DNA of 64,000 bases from Gracilinema caldarium. Its GTDB lineage: Bacteria; Spirochaetota; Spirochaetia; Treponematales; Breznakiellaceae. Position numbers and translations under genes: made by a program. Where the stretch lies: the NCBI RefSeq assembly GCF_029265695.1, contig NZ_JAJUHW010000002.1, positions 1 through 64,000 on the forward strand, in the 5' to 3' direction. Below, piece after piece: positions 7,603-16,180 of the stretch. Numbering within the stretch: position 1 is the stretch's first letter; each line of letters begins with the position of its first letter. The notes beneath the pieces are model-generated. The model was not told where the DNA came from and did no database searches. It was given only the letters and a program-made list of their open reading frames with translations.

Positions 7603-8414
7603 AACAGAAACCGGTTATTTTTCTTGACTCAGGCGTAGGGGGCTTGCCCTACTGTGAGCATTTTTATAAGTTAGCGCCTCATATCCCACGAATCTATATC
7701 GCTGACCGGGCAAATTTTCCGTATGGACCTAAGTCCAGAGAAGAACTGGGAAGACTGCTCAAGCAGCTTGTGGCCCGGGCCCTGGAACGGTGGGAAGCCC
7801 CGGTGGTGGTCATTGCTTGCAATACGGCAACTATTTCTGCCATTGATGTGCTGAGGACCGCTTTCCCGGAAGTATCCTTTGTGGGCACCGTTCCGGCGGT
7901 AAAACCGGCGGTATTGGCTAGCAAAGCAGGCCGTATCGGCGTTATTGCTACCGAACGCACCATAAGCGAACCGTATATCTACGATTTGGCACGGCGGTTT
8001 AATCCTCAGATCGAAGTAATAGGCCGTGCAGCTCCTGAACTGGTGTCCTTTGTGGAACATGACCTTTTAAAGGCAAACCGGGAAGAGCGGCTCCGCATGG
8101 TAAGGCCTGCGGTTGAATGGTTTAGACAGCGTCAGGTAGATGGTATTGTGCTAGGCTGCACCCATTTTTTATTTTTGCTAGATGAATTTCAAGCTCTGGC
8201 CACACCTGATATTACCATATTCCATTCTGTGGAAGGAGTCGCCCGCCGGGTTTTGCAGCTTCTTGAAACCCGCGGCCTCTTAACAAAGGCTCCGGAAACT
8301 ACAGGCGGCCAATCCGAAAGCGGCATCCTTGCTGTAACCGGCACCGGTGCTGTCTCGGAATCCTGGCATGCTTTTAGCAAAACCTATGGACTTGTCCTTG
8401 AGGTATGGGAATGA
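7599..8414 (+). CDS. murI: Glutamate racemase
   Basis: This cytoplasmic enzyme interconverts L- and D-glutamate and supplies D-Glu for peptidoglycan. The family motifs are present: LDSGVGGLPY (residues 9-18), ACNTATISA with catalytic Cys74, and VLGCTHFLFL with catalytic Cys187. The length of 271 residues is normal. It overlaps the preceding gene by 4 bp and the following rsgA by 10 bp, so it sits in a tight operon. A D-amino-acid aminotransferase gene also occurs at 62095-62982, giving a second possible route to D-Glu. Confidence 0.95.
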   Translation: MKQKPVIFLDSGVGGLPYCEHFYKLAPHIPRIYIADRANFPYGPKSREELGRLLKQLVARALERWEAPVVVIACNTATISAIDVLRTAFPEVSFVGTVPAVKPAVLASKAGRIGVIATERTISEPYIYDLARRFNPQIEVIGRAAPELVSFVEHDLLKANREERLRMVRPAVEWFRQRQVDGIVLGCTHFLFLLDEFQALATPDITIFHSVEGVARRVLQLLETRGLLTKAPETTGGQSESGILAVTGTGAVSESWHAFSKTYGLVLEVWE

Positions 8415-9352
8415 CAGGACTCATCGTACGGGGATCAAACAATATTTTTTATGTACGACCCGATACAGATCCATGCGCGGGTAATGAAGAAATTGAATGC
8501 CGCATTAAAGGAAAGGTTCTCAAGGGGGTAGAAGGCTATTACAATCCCCTCGCGCCGGGGGACAGGGTCCATATCGAGCTGGATCCCCTGCATCCCGGCA
8601 AGGGCCTGGTGACCGAACTGGTGGAACGCAAAAATGCCTTTACCCGATTTAACCAAAAAGGCATGGCTCCCCAGCTGCTGGCGGCTAATGTAGATCTGGT
8701 TTTCTGCCTTACAACCCCTGCGTCTCCTCCCTTCCGCCCCCGTTTTTTGGATCGGGTCCTTGTGCAGGCCGAACGATCCCAGATCCCCTCAGTCATTGTG
8801 GTGAATAAGTGGGACCTCCACGACGGAGACTATGATGTGGATGAACGGCTCGAAGACTACCGACGCATCGGGTATCGGCTTCTCACTGTTTCTGCGGTGA
8901 CAGGGGCCGGTCTTGAAGAGCTTGCAGACCTTATAAAAGGCAGGACCGTAGTTCTTGTAGGCCAATCCGGGGTGGGTAAGTCTAGTCTCATAAACCGCCT
9001 GGCTCCCCATGCGGGACTTAAAGTCGGAGATCTCTGCGAAAAGTATGAGCGGGGCAGTCATACCACCACCATGTCCCGTCTCATTGAGCTTGGAGGCTCT
9101 TCTGGTTCAGGCCGTATCATCGACACACCGGGGGTCCGCAGGCTTATGCCCGATGGGGTGCAGCCCGGTGATTTGGCCCTCTATTTTCGAGAATTTGCTC
9201 CCCTGGTCGGACAATGTACCTATGGACTGTCCTGTTCCCACCGCATTGAACCGGGGTGCAAGATTATGGAAGCGGTGGCCGCAGGGGTTATTCATGAAGA
9301 CCGTTACGAAAGTTATCTGCGGCTTAAAGAAGAATTAGAAGAGTTATATTGA
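8405..9352 (+). CDS. rsgA: Ribosome small-subunit GTPase RsgA
   Basis: The protein is a circularly permuted GTPase that acts late in 30S subunit maturation. After an N-terminal OB-fold come NKWD (residues 134-137, G4), GQSGVGKS (186-193, G1), DTPG (240-243, G3) and the zinc site C271, C277, H279, C285. The permuted motif order is diagnostic. Translation may start at 8405 or at the ATG at 8411. It overlaps murI upstream, and its TGA overlaps the mutS2 start. Confidence 0.95.
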   Translation: MGMTGLIVRGSNNIFYVRPDTDPCAGNEEIECRIKGKVLKGVEGYYNPLAPGDRVHIELDPLHPGKGLVTELVERKNAFTRFNQKGMAPQLLAANVDLVFCLTTPASPPFRPRFLDRVLVQAERSQIPSVIVVNKWDLHDGDYDVDERLEDYRRIGYRLLTVSAVTGAGLEELADLIKGRTVVLVGQSGVGKSSLINRLAPHAGLKVGDLCEKYERGSHTTTMSRLIELGGSSGSGRIIDTPGVRRLMPDGVQPGDLALYFREFAPLVGQCTYGLSCSHRIEPGCKIMEAVAAGVIHEDRYESYLRLKEELEELY

Positions 9353-11811
9353 TGAATGAACGAAGTCTCCGTTTGCTTGAATTTGAAGAAATCCGCAGCC
9401 GTCTCGCAGATCGCTCACTCAGCGAAGAGGCCGCTCAGCTTATCAGATCAGATCTTCCGCGGCTAAAGCCGGAGGATGTGGTATCTCTTAAAGAACAGGT
9501 GCAAGCAATCTGCCGTAAATATGGGCAGCCTTCGGAAGAACCAAGGCAGACCCTGCCGACTATTGGCCCCCTTTTAGAGAAACTGCGCATTGAGGGCCTG
9601 TCCCTCGATCTAGACGAAGCTTATGCCCTGGGGCTTTTCATCCAACGGGGGCGATCCCTGCTCCAGTGGCTGAAAGGGGCCTCTGAAAGCGGAGGCTCCC
9701 AAACTCCAGAGAATAAGGACCCGCTTGCTTCGATACTCTCCGACATTCCCGATTGCACCCAGGTTGAAACAGAAATATTTCGCATCGTTGATAAAAACGG
9801 TGAACTGCGGGACCTGCCTGAGCTTCGGGAAATCCGCAGCAAATTGCAGGGCCTCCATAAGGAACTGGATGCTATTGCAAGCCGCTACACCACGAGCGAA
9901 GAAAGCAGGAAAATGCTTCAGTCGGAGGTGCCTTCACAGCGGGATGGCCGCATCGTGCTTGCTGTAAAGGCCAATTTTAAAGGCCGGATTAAGGGCATCG
10001 TGCATGAGGTGTCTAGTACGGGCCAAACAGTGTTTATAGAACCGGAAGATATCATTGAAAAAAACAACGAAATAGTGTTCCAGGAACAGCGTCTTGCGGC
10101 AGAAATTGCCCGGATCCTGCGGGAACTCACAAGCCGCATTGCAGTACATCGGGAAAGTGTACTGCAATTTCACGGGAATCTCATCTATCTCGAAACGATC
10201 CGTGCCCGGGCTCGTTACAGCTGGGAAACCCACGGTGTTTTTGCCCAGGACTTACGTCTGGACAATGAAGGACCCCTCCAAATACGACAGGGGCGGCATC
10301 CTCTTTTAGGCAGCAAGGCCGTTCCCATCGATCTTGCTATGGACAGTGATACCAGAACGGTAATCATTACGGGGCCCAATACGGGCGGAAAGACCGTAAG
10401 CCTTAAGACCGTAGGGCTTTTTGTGCTGATGAACCAATTCGGCCTTGCGGTTCCTGCCGCCGAAGGTACCGTGCTGCCCCTGGTAGACGGAGTCTATGCG
10501 GATATCGGGGATGAACAGTCTATCAGCCAGTCCCTTTCTACCTTTTCTGGCCATATGACTAATATTGCCTCTATTCTTGGATCGGCGACACGGCAAAGTC
10601 TTGTGCTGTTAGATGAACTGGGATCGGGAACGGACCCCGAAGAGGGGAGTGCCATCGCTATGGCCCTGCTGGATCATTTTATTGAAACAGGCTGCCGAGT
10701 GCTGGTCACCACACATCACAGTATTCTTAAAAACTATGGGTATTCAAAACCGGGCGTGCAGAACGCCTCGGTAGATTTTGACAGTAAAACTCTTTCCCCT
10801 ACCTACCGGATCATTATGGGTGTTCCCGGAGAAAGCCGGGCATTGGAAATTGCCGCGCGAAACGGCCTACCCCCGGCTATCATATCCCAGGCCCGCAGTT
10901 ATCTTGATGAAGAGCGGACCGATGTGTCGGCACTCATTGCGGGTCTTAAAGAAAAACATCGGGAACTGGACAGGGCATTCCGAGAACGGGAACAGGAAGT
11001 CCGCAAGCTGCGGGAAGAGCGAAGAAAGGCGGATCTGCGGGAACTGAGGCTGCGCCAAAAGGAACTGGAACTGAAGCAGCAAGGAATGGGAGACCTGCGG
11101 CGGCTCCTTTCTGAAAGCCGCAAGCGCTTGGAAAATTTGGTTCGCGAAATCCGGGAAGGAGAACTAAATCGGGAAAAGACCCTGACTGTAAAGGATTTTC
11201 TTTCCAGCCTGGAACAGCAGGTGCAGGATGCGGGCCGTTCCCTTGAAAGAGAAGAACAGCTGCTCCGGGAAGAAGCGGCCCGTATCGAGGCTGAGGCGGA
11301 ACAGGATAGGACATCTCAAGCTGTCTCCAGGGAATCAAGTGGAAAGACTCATCAAGAACCAGGCTTTACTCCGGGAACAGAAGTGTACTATGGACCATCC
11401 AAACGGCGGGGAGTACTGGTACGGCAGGCAAAAAAAGGATTTTGGGTAGTAGAACTTGGTTCGGTTAAAATGACGCTGCCCGAGGCGGAGCTCCAGCCGG
11501 TGGCAAGCCCAAAAAAAGCTCCCCTGCAGGTCCTTACCCAGGTGGATTTAGTTCAGACCGCTGCTCCCTGTTTGGAACTTAATATCCGGGGCTACCGCTT
11601 GGAAGATGCCCTGGAAGCCCTGAGGAAGCAGATTGACGGAGCCGCTCTTTCTGGGCTTTTTGAGTTTTCTGTCATTCATGGCAAAGGGGATGGTATTTTG
11701 CAGCGGGGGGTTCACGAGTATCTGAAACAGCATCCCCTCGTAGCGGACTACTATTTTGCCCGCCCAGAAGAAGGCGGCTTTGGCAAGACATTGGTATTTT
11801 TAAAGCGTTGA
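9352..11811 (+). CDS. mutS2: MutS2 family protein (ATPase with Smr endonuclease domain)
   Basis: The 819-residue protein has an N-terminal MutS-like core and clamp, Walker A GPNTGGKT (residues 341-348), the Walker B region LVLLDELGSGTDP, a long charged coiled coil (about 520-640), and a C-terminal Smr domain (NIRGYRLEDAL and VIHGKGDGIL). MutS2 proteins bind branched DNA or collided ribosomes; they do not perform mismatch repair. The ATG at 9352 overlaps the rsgA stop as TGATG and is preferred over a TTG at 9349. It closes the plus-strand operon running from 7309. Confidence 0.95.
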   Translation: MNERSLRLLEFEEIRSRLADRSLSEEAAQLIRSDLPRLKPEDVVSLKEQVQAICRKYGQPSEEPRQTLPTIGPLLEKLRIEGLSLDLDEAYALGLFIQRGRSLLQWLKGASESGGSQTPENKDPLASILSDIPDCTQVETEIFRIVDKNGELRDLPELREIRSKLQGLHKELDAIASRYTTSEESRKMLQSEVPSQRDGRIVLAVKANFKGRIKGIVHEVSSTGQTVFIEPEDIIEKNNEIVFQEQRLAAEIARILRELTSRIAVHRESVLQFHGNLIYLETIRARARYSWETHGVFAQDLRLDNEGPLQIRQGRHPLLGSKAVPIDLAMDSDTRTVIITGPNTGGKTVSLKTVGLFVLMNQFGLAVPAAEGTVLPLVDGVYADIGDEQSISQSLSTFSGHMTNIASILGSATRQSLVLLDELGSGTDPEEGSAIAMALLDHFIETGCRVLVTTHHSILKNYGYSKPGVQNASVDFDSKTLSPTYRIIMGVPGESRALEIAARNGLPPAIISQARSYLDEERTDVSALIAGLKEKHRELDRAFREREQEVRKLREERRKADLRELRLRQKELELKQQGMGDLRRLLSESRKRLENLVREIREGELNREKTLTVKDFLSSLEQQVQDAGRSLEREEQLLREEAARIEAEAEQDRTSQAVSRESSGKTHQEPGFTPGTEVYYGPSKRRGVLVRQAKKGFWVVELGSVKMTLPEAELQPVASPKKAPLQVLTQVDLVQTAAPCLELNIRGYRLEDALEALRKQIDGAALSGLFEFSVIHGKGDGILQRGVHEYLKQHPLVADYYFARPEEGGFGKTLVFLKR

Positions 11812-11818
11812 GCCAACT

Positions 11819-12352
11819 TTAAAAGTCTTCCAGCGGTGAATCGGTGTCCATAAATTCAGGAAAGGTATACACCAGGGTACCAGATTTGCGTACCCGTAAT
11901 TCTGCATGTCCCTGATCGACCAGTTTTTCCAGGGCTTTTTTGGCTTCTTCGATAGAAATCCCCGCTTCCAGAGCTAGCTCGCTGGCGCTGACAATGCCCT
12001 TGTTCTGTTTGGCAAGCCTTAGTATGGTGCGTTCGGTGCTTTCGGTCGATAAAACACGGGCCTGAGCATCCTCCGCATAACGCCAGTTGTTATTCAGCCT
12101 GGTGTGATTATGGGGTTCCCGAACCGCATTCCGTATCTCTTCCCTAAGGTTTGCTTCTGCAACCTGACGGGGAAGGGTAAAAAAATCATAGACAGCGCCA
12201 AACATGCCTAAACCACCGGTACACATCCACAAAATACCCGTTGGAATTTTACCTAAATAAAAGCGATGAAATCCCAGGGCTCCAAAGCCGGATATGAACC
12301 AGAGCATGTATGCAATGAATAGGTTATACACCGGATCCTCCGGTATAAACAT
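11819..12352 (-). CDS. TM2-domain membrane protein with C-terminal winged-helix
   Basis: The first 60 residues form a TM2 domain: two hydrophobic segments around GFGALGFHRFYLGKIPTGIL and a Gly-rich turn ending in VYDFFTLP. Residues about 105-165 look like a winged-helix domain (TERTILRLAKQNKGIVSASEL with EAGISIEEAKKAL). The combination suggests a small inner-membrane sensor or scaffold with a cytoplasmic nucleic-acid- or protein-binding part. It starts one base after the upstream FapA-like gene ends, so they share a transcript. Confidence 0.75.
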   Translation of the reverse strand: MFIPEDPVYNLFIAYMLWFISGFGALGFHRFYLGKIPTGILWMCTGGLGMFGAVYDFFTLPRQVAEANLREEIRNAVREPHNHTRLNNNWRYAEDAQARVLSTESTERTILRLAKQNKGIVSASELALEAGISIEEAKKALEKLVDQGHAELRVRKSGTLVYTFPEFMDTDSPLEDF

Positions 12353-12353
12353 A

Positions 12354-13796
12354 TCATTTTATTGTATCCCAGACAAGTTTTCCTTGGCTTTTATCCAAAT
12401 GAATGGTGACTTTCTTAAGTGGTTTGTCAATAAAGAGGGCCACATGGCAAATTTCTACCAGGGTTCCCTTGGCGATTTCCCCAAGGCAGCTAACCGAAGC
12501 GTTTTCATCGGCATTTAATTTTGGCAGCAAATCGGTCAATTTTGTTGAAATATCAGTCATGTTTTTTTCAATTTGTTTCTGAAATTGTTTTATCTCCGCA
12601 ACTTTGCGTTGATCTAACGCTGGGTTCTGAAGCAGTTCGTTTATTTTTTGATTTTTCTGGGTAAGAATCCTAAATTGTTCATTCAGCCTGTCTATTTCCT
12701 GCTGGACTGAAAAATCAATACCGCAGTGAATCTTGGTTGTCTTTCCCGTTTCAGAGCCAATGCTGGCCGCCTTAAGGCCATGGATGGAAAAAATTTCACC
12801 CCCAATTACTCTGCCCTTATCGCCCAGATCAAGCATGTCAAATGTATAGATGGTTGAATTGACCACCGCACTACTTACCTGAATAGTGCCCTTCGCAGCT
12901 AGGCGGCAATTCTGGATAAATTTTGCCTTAACGGTTCCTCCAACCTTAATTGAGTTCTGTCCCCGGCCGATGATTCCACCTGCCACGATGAGATCCTTTT
13001 TTGCAATGACATCGGTAGCATCAAAGGTTTGCTTCGCAATAATAGAAGCGCCGGAATACACCTTAAAACCATCTGCCACATTGCCATCTAATATGACGTC
13101 TCCAGGAAAAATAATATGTCCCGTGCCATAACCTACCGATCCCTTTACTTCGAGAATTTCATCAATCTGGAGGACCCTCTCTTGAATGACAAGCCGACCG
13201 TCACATGCGGCGACTATTGCATCATCTTTTTGCAGCACATTTTTGCCGGCCGAATAGGTTTCTGGCCGCTGTACCGGCGCTGGAATAGATTCACCATGTA
13301 TGTTTTTTCCCTCTGCACCGGGGACGCGTTCCTTTCGCCGGGCCAATACCTGGTCTTTTTTTACCACAATATAGGAGGCAATGTTTCTATAATCGATTTG
13401 CGATGCCCCATTGAGGTAGGCCTTATTAGCGGTGTTAATGGTCTCATCGAGTTCAAAATAATCTGGTATTTCAGTTACCGGAGCTAGTCCTTGGGCGATA
13501 ATAACATCTTTTATTACCTTCCGGTTAAGATTGCATTCAAGGGCCGTATCTTGAATGATGTCCCAATTGACCCCATAGGTAATTTGGAGGGTATCGAGCA
13601 TTGAGGCAATATAATCGGGGGTAAGTGGTTTTCCGTTTCCTATGGGAGGATAAAAATCTGCGCGGGCAGTCAGTTTTGACTCATCTATGTTGATAACAAT
13701 TTTGCCATCGTTTTCATGGAAGCCCGTAATGGTAGCCTGCTGAGGCTCTACTTGAGTTTTTTGATTGGTTTTGTTAGTATCACGTTCCTGTTCCAT
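12354..13796 (-). CDS. FapA family (DUF342) polymerising-type protein
   Basis: The 480-residue protein has the DUF342/FapA pattern: an N-terminal region (about 60-170), then a long Gly/Val-rich beta-helical part with regular turns (LEVKGSVGYGTGHIIFPGD, IIGRGQNSIKVGGTVKAKF), and a C-terminal coiled coil (about 360-440) rich in Gln, Lys and Leu. FapA proteins are linked to cell-surface or flagellar assembly in several bacteria; the exact role is not settled. The start is uncertain: the ATG at 13796 or a TTG at 13898, neither with a clear ribosome site. It is divergent from argR. Confidence 0.75.
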   Translation of the reverse strand: MEQERDTNKTNQKTQVEPQQATITGFHENDGKIVINIDESKLTARADFYPPIGNGKPLTPDYIASMLDTLQITYGVNWDIIQDTALECNLNRKVIKDVIIAQGLAPVTEIPDYFELDETINTANKAYLNGASQIDYRNIASYIVVKKDQVLARRKERVPGAEGKNIHGESIPAPVQRPETYSAGKNVLQKDDAIVAACDGRLVIQERVLQIDEILEVKGSVGYGTGHIIFPGDVILDGNVADGFKVYSGASIIAKQTFDATDVIAKKDLIVAGGIIGRGQNSIKVGGTVKAKFIQNCRLAAKGTIQVSSAVVNSTIYTFDMLDLGDKGRVIGGEIFSIHGLKAASIGSETGKTTKIHCGIDFSVQQEIDRLNEQFRILTQKNQKINELLQNPALDQRKVAEIKQFQKQIEKNMTDISTKLTDLLPKLNADENASVSCLGEIAKGTLVEICHVALFIDKPLKKVTIHLDKSQGKLVWDTIK

Positions 13797-13910
13797 GGAT
13801 TTATTAGTAAATATATCGGCATTTAGGCCAGTTTTTTTAACGGAACCCTTTGTAGAGTTTCTGCGTTGTTCCTTAATTTGTAAAGAGGTCTTGCACAATT
13901 AGGGACAACA

Positions 13911-13940
13911 TTGTATCTTTATACAGGTAATTGGTATAAT
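13911..13940 (+). promoter_or_regulatory. argR promoter with overlapping inverted repeat
   Basis: TTGTAT (13911-13916) and a perfect TATAAT (13935-13940), 18 bp apart, lie 26 bp before the argR start. The -35 box sits in an inverted repeat, TGTAT-4-ATACA (13912-13925), which could be an operator for self-regulation. It does not closely match the classical ARG box, so the operator call is weak. Confidence 0.5.
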
Positions 13941-13966
13941 TATTCGGCAACGAAGCGGAGAAATCG

Positions 13967-14440
13967 GTGAAAGAACGACTAGCCCGTCTTAAAGCAATTC
14001 GTAAATTGATAAAAACCTATCGAATTGAGTCTCAGGAAATCCTTCTTGGTCACTTGCAAAAGGAAGGCTTCATGGTTACCCAGGCCACCCTTTCCAGGGA
14101 CCTGAAGCTGCTCAAGGTGGGTAAGATTTCTGATGGCCACAACGGATACGTGTATACCCTGCCTGGAGAAGACGACCGGCAGGAGCACGAGCGTACCTAT
14201 GTTCATGATTTTTTAAGGGGCTATGTTTCCATTGATTGGTCCGGCAATATGGTGGTTATCAGGACCTACAGCGGCCATTCAGATTCGGTCGCCCTGGCGG
14301 TGGACAACCTTGCCTTGGACGATGTACTGGGAACAATAGCAGGCCGGGACAATACGGTTTTTGTTTGTTTGCGGGAAGGTGTGACCGGCGAAGACTTTAT
14401 GGCCCAAATGAGGGAAAAAATACCAGAACTAGAAGATTGA
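13967..14440 (+). CDS. argR: Arginine repressor ArgR
   Basis: The 157-residue protein has an N-terminal winged helix (EILLGHLQKEGFMVTQATLS) and a C-terminal oligomerisation and arginine-binding domain with GTIAGRDNTVFV, the family's conserved segment. It normally forms hexamers that repress arginine biosynthesis and activate catabolism when arginine is bound. The start is GTG, with GGAG upstream. No arginine genes are nearby; pgi follows after 17 bp and is probably co-transcribed. Confidence 0.93.
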   Translation: MKERLARLKAIRKLIKTYRIESQEILLGHLQKEGFMVTQATLSRDLKLLKVGKISDGHNGYVYTLPGEDDRQEHERTYVHDFLRGYVSIDWSGNMVVIRTYSGHSDSVALAVDNLALDDVLGTIAGRDNTVFVCLREGVTGEDFMAQMREKIPELED

Positions 14441-14457
14441 GAGAATGAGGAGTTACT

Positions 14458-16020
14458 ATGCCAAAGTATCAGAATCTCGATGCCGCAGGGGCATATAAAA
14501 AGCTGCTTGCCCTGGCTCCACAAGGAAAAGCTTTTGATTTTAAAAAGGAACTCAATGCCGAACGGGTTAAGGCTTATCGAGTCCCTATGGCCGGCGGCCT
14601 TACCTATTCCTATGCTGCTAAGGCGGTTAATGAGGCTACCCTGCAGGTTTTACAGGAATTAGCAGACGAACAGGAACTGATAGAAAAGTATAAGCTGCTA
14701 TTGAATGGCGAAGTGATGAACACCGGTGAAAAACGGAAAGTGCTTCATCACCTGCTTCGGGGGCAGTTGGGTGCACCGGTGTTACACGAAGGCAGAGATC
14801 TGGGCCAGTTTTATGCCGGAGAGCTCAAACGGTTTTCCGAATTTGCCCGAAAAATTCACCGGGAAGCTTCTTTCGATACGGTCGTTCAGATAGGTATCGG
14901 CGGTTCTGACCTGGGGCCCCGGGCGCTCTATCTTGCCTTGGAAAACTGGGCTGATCGGAATGGGAAACGCAAAATGAAGGCTGCCTTTATTTCTAACGTG
15001 GATCCCGATGACGCATCCCAGGTTCTTTCCCAGCTCAATCTCAAACGCACCCTTTTTGTATTAGTTTCCAAAAGCGGGATAACCCAGGAAACTCTGGCAA
15101 ATGAACTGTTTGTTAAGGCAAAACTGCGAGATGCAGGCCTGGACCCTGCTAAGCATCTCGTTGCGGTTACCAGCGAGACGAGTCCCCTGGCCCACAACAG
15201 CGACTATCTTGATTCTTTTTATATTGATGATTTTATCGGGGGACGTTATTCTTCTACCTCTGCGGTAGGGGGAGTCATTCTTTCCTTAACATTCGGCCCC
15301 GAGACCTTCGCTGCCATTCTGGACGGTGCCCACGAAGCGGATAAATCAGCCCTGGAAAAGGATATTAAAAAAAATCCAGCCCTCCTGGATGCCCTTATTG
15401 GTCTTTGGGAACGGAATGCTCTTGGCTATCCTTCTACGGCGATTCTTCCTTACAGCCAGGCCCTGTCCCGTTTCCCGGCCCATTTGCAGCAGCTTGATAT
15501 GGAATCCAATGGCAAACGGGTTAATCGAAACGGAGAGCCGCTCAATTATGCAACTGGCCCGGTAGTATTCGGTGAGCCGGGTACCAACGGACAACATTCT
15601 TTTTACCAGCTCCTCCATCAGGGCACCGATATTGTGCCCCTCCAGTTTATTGGTTTTGAGGAAAGTCAGCGGCAGGATGATGTGGAAGTAGACGGGTCCA
15701 CAAGCCAGACTAAATTAAAGGCCAACCTGGCGGCCCAGATAGTTGCCTTTGCCAAAGGCAAGGATGACCAGAATAAAAACAAGGAATTCCCCGGCGGGCG
15801 GCCCTCTAGCCTCATTTACGGTAAAGCGCTCACTCCGCAGGCCCTGGGAGCCCTGCTTGCACATTTTGAAAATAAGGTTATGTTTCAGGGTTTTGCTTGG
15901 AACCTCAATAGTTTCGACCAGGAGGGTGTCCAGCTTGGCAAAGTCCTCACCAAACAGGTGCTGGCCGGAAATTCAGGAGACAGCGCGCTGGAAGCCTACG
16001 CGGAACTGCTTTCTATTTAA
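14458..16020 (+). CDS. pgi: Glucose-6-phosphate isomerase
   Basis: This enzyme of glycolysis and gluconeogenesis interconverts glucose-6-phosphate and fructose-6-phosphate. The 520-residue sequence shows QIGIGGSDLGPRALYLA (phosphate-binding), the SKSGITQETLAN segment, GGRYSSTSAVG, the region around GEPGTNGQHSFYQLLHQG, and QEGVQLGKVLTKQ near the end. A strong GAGGAG ribosome site precedes the ATG. It follows argR in the same operon, and a terminator lies downstream at 16090. Confidence 0.97.
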   Translation: MPKYQNLDAAGAYKKLLALAPQGKAFDFKKELNAERVKAYRVPMAGGLTYSYAAKAVNEATLQVLQELADEQELIEKYKLLLNGEVMNTGEKRKVLHHLLRGQLGAPVLHEGRDLGQFYAGELKRFSEFARKIHREASFDTVVQIGIGGSDLGPRALYLALENWADRNGKRKMKAAFISNVDPDDASQVLSQLNLKRTLFVLVSKSGITQETLANELFVKAKLRDAGLDPAKHLVAVTSETSPLAHNSDYLDSFYIDDFIGGRYSSTSAVGGVILSLTFGPETFAAILDGAHEADKSALEKDIKKNPALLDALIGLWERNALGYPSTAILPYSQALSRFPAHLQQLDMESNGKRVNRNGEPLNYATGPVVFGEPGTNGQHSFYQLLHQGTDIVPLQFIGFEESQRQDDVEVDGSTSQTKLKANLAAQIVAFAKGKDDQNKNKEFPGGRPSSLIYGKALTPQALGALLAHFENKVMFQGFAWNLNSFDQEGVQLGKVLTKQVLAGNSGDSALEAYAELLSI

Positions 16021-16050
16021 TTAAGTTAGGTTCTATAAAAACTAAGGTTT

Positions 16051-16080
16051 TTTCAAAACTCAAAAAGTTTTGAAGTAGCT
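16051..16080. repeat. Copy 1 of a 30-nt palindromic element
   Basis: TTCAAAACT and AGTTTTGAA form a 9-bp stem with a 5-base loop (16052-16074), followed by a TAGCT flank. The same arrangement and length recur at 30448-30477 with a different loop. This copy lies between the pgi stop and its terminator. Confidence 0.55.
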
Positions 16081-16089
16081 ACCCTAATT

Positions 16090-16132
16090 AAAGGACAGTC
16101 CCTCTTTTTTGAGAGATTGTCCTTTTTTTTTT
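16090..16132 (+). terminator. Rho-independent terminator after pgi
   Basis: AAAGGACAGTCCCTC and GAGAGATTGTCCTTT form a long stem with two mismatches and a six-T loop, followed by a run of about ten T. It ends the argR-pgi unit. Confidence 0.9.
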
Positions 16133-16159
16133 GTACTTTTTATTTCTGTGGCTTATAAT
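16131..16159 (+). promoter_or_regulatory. Predicted promoter for the chemotaxis receptor gene
   Basis: TTGTAC (16131-16136) and a perfect TATAAT (16154-16159) are spaced 17 bp and lie 21 bp before the start codon. The -35 box touches the T-tract of the upstream terminator. This looks like a housekeeping sigma promoter. Confidence 0.65.
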
Positions 16160-16180
16160 TAGGTATATTGGAGGATCGCT

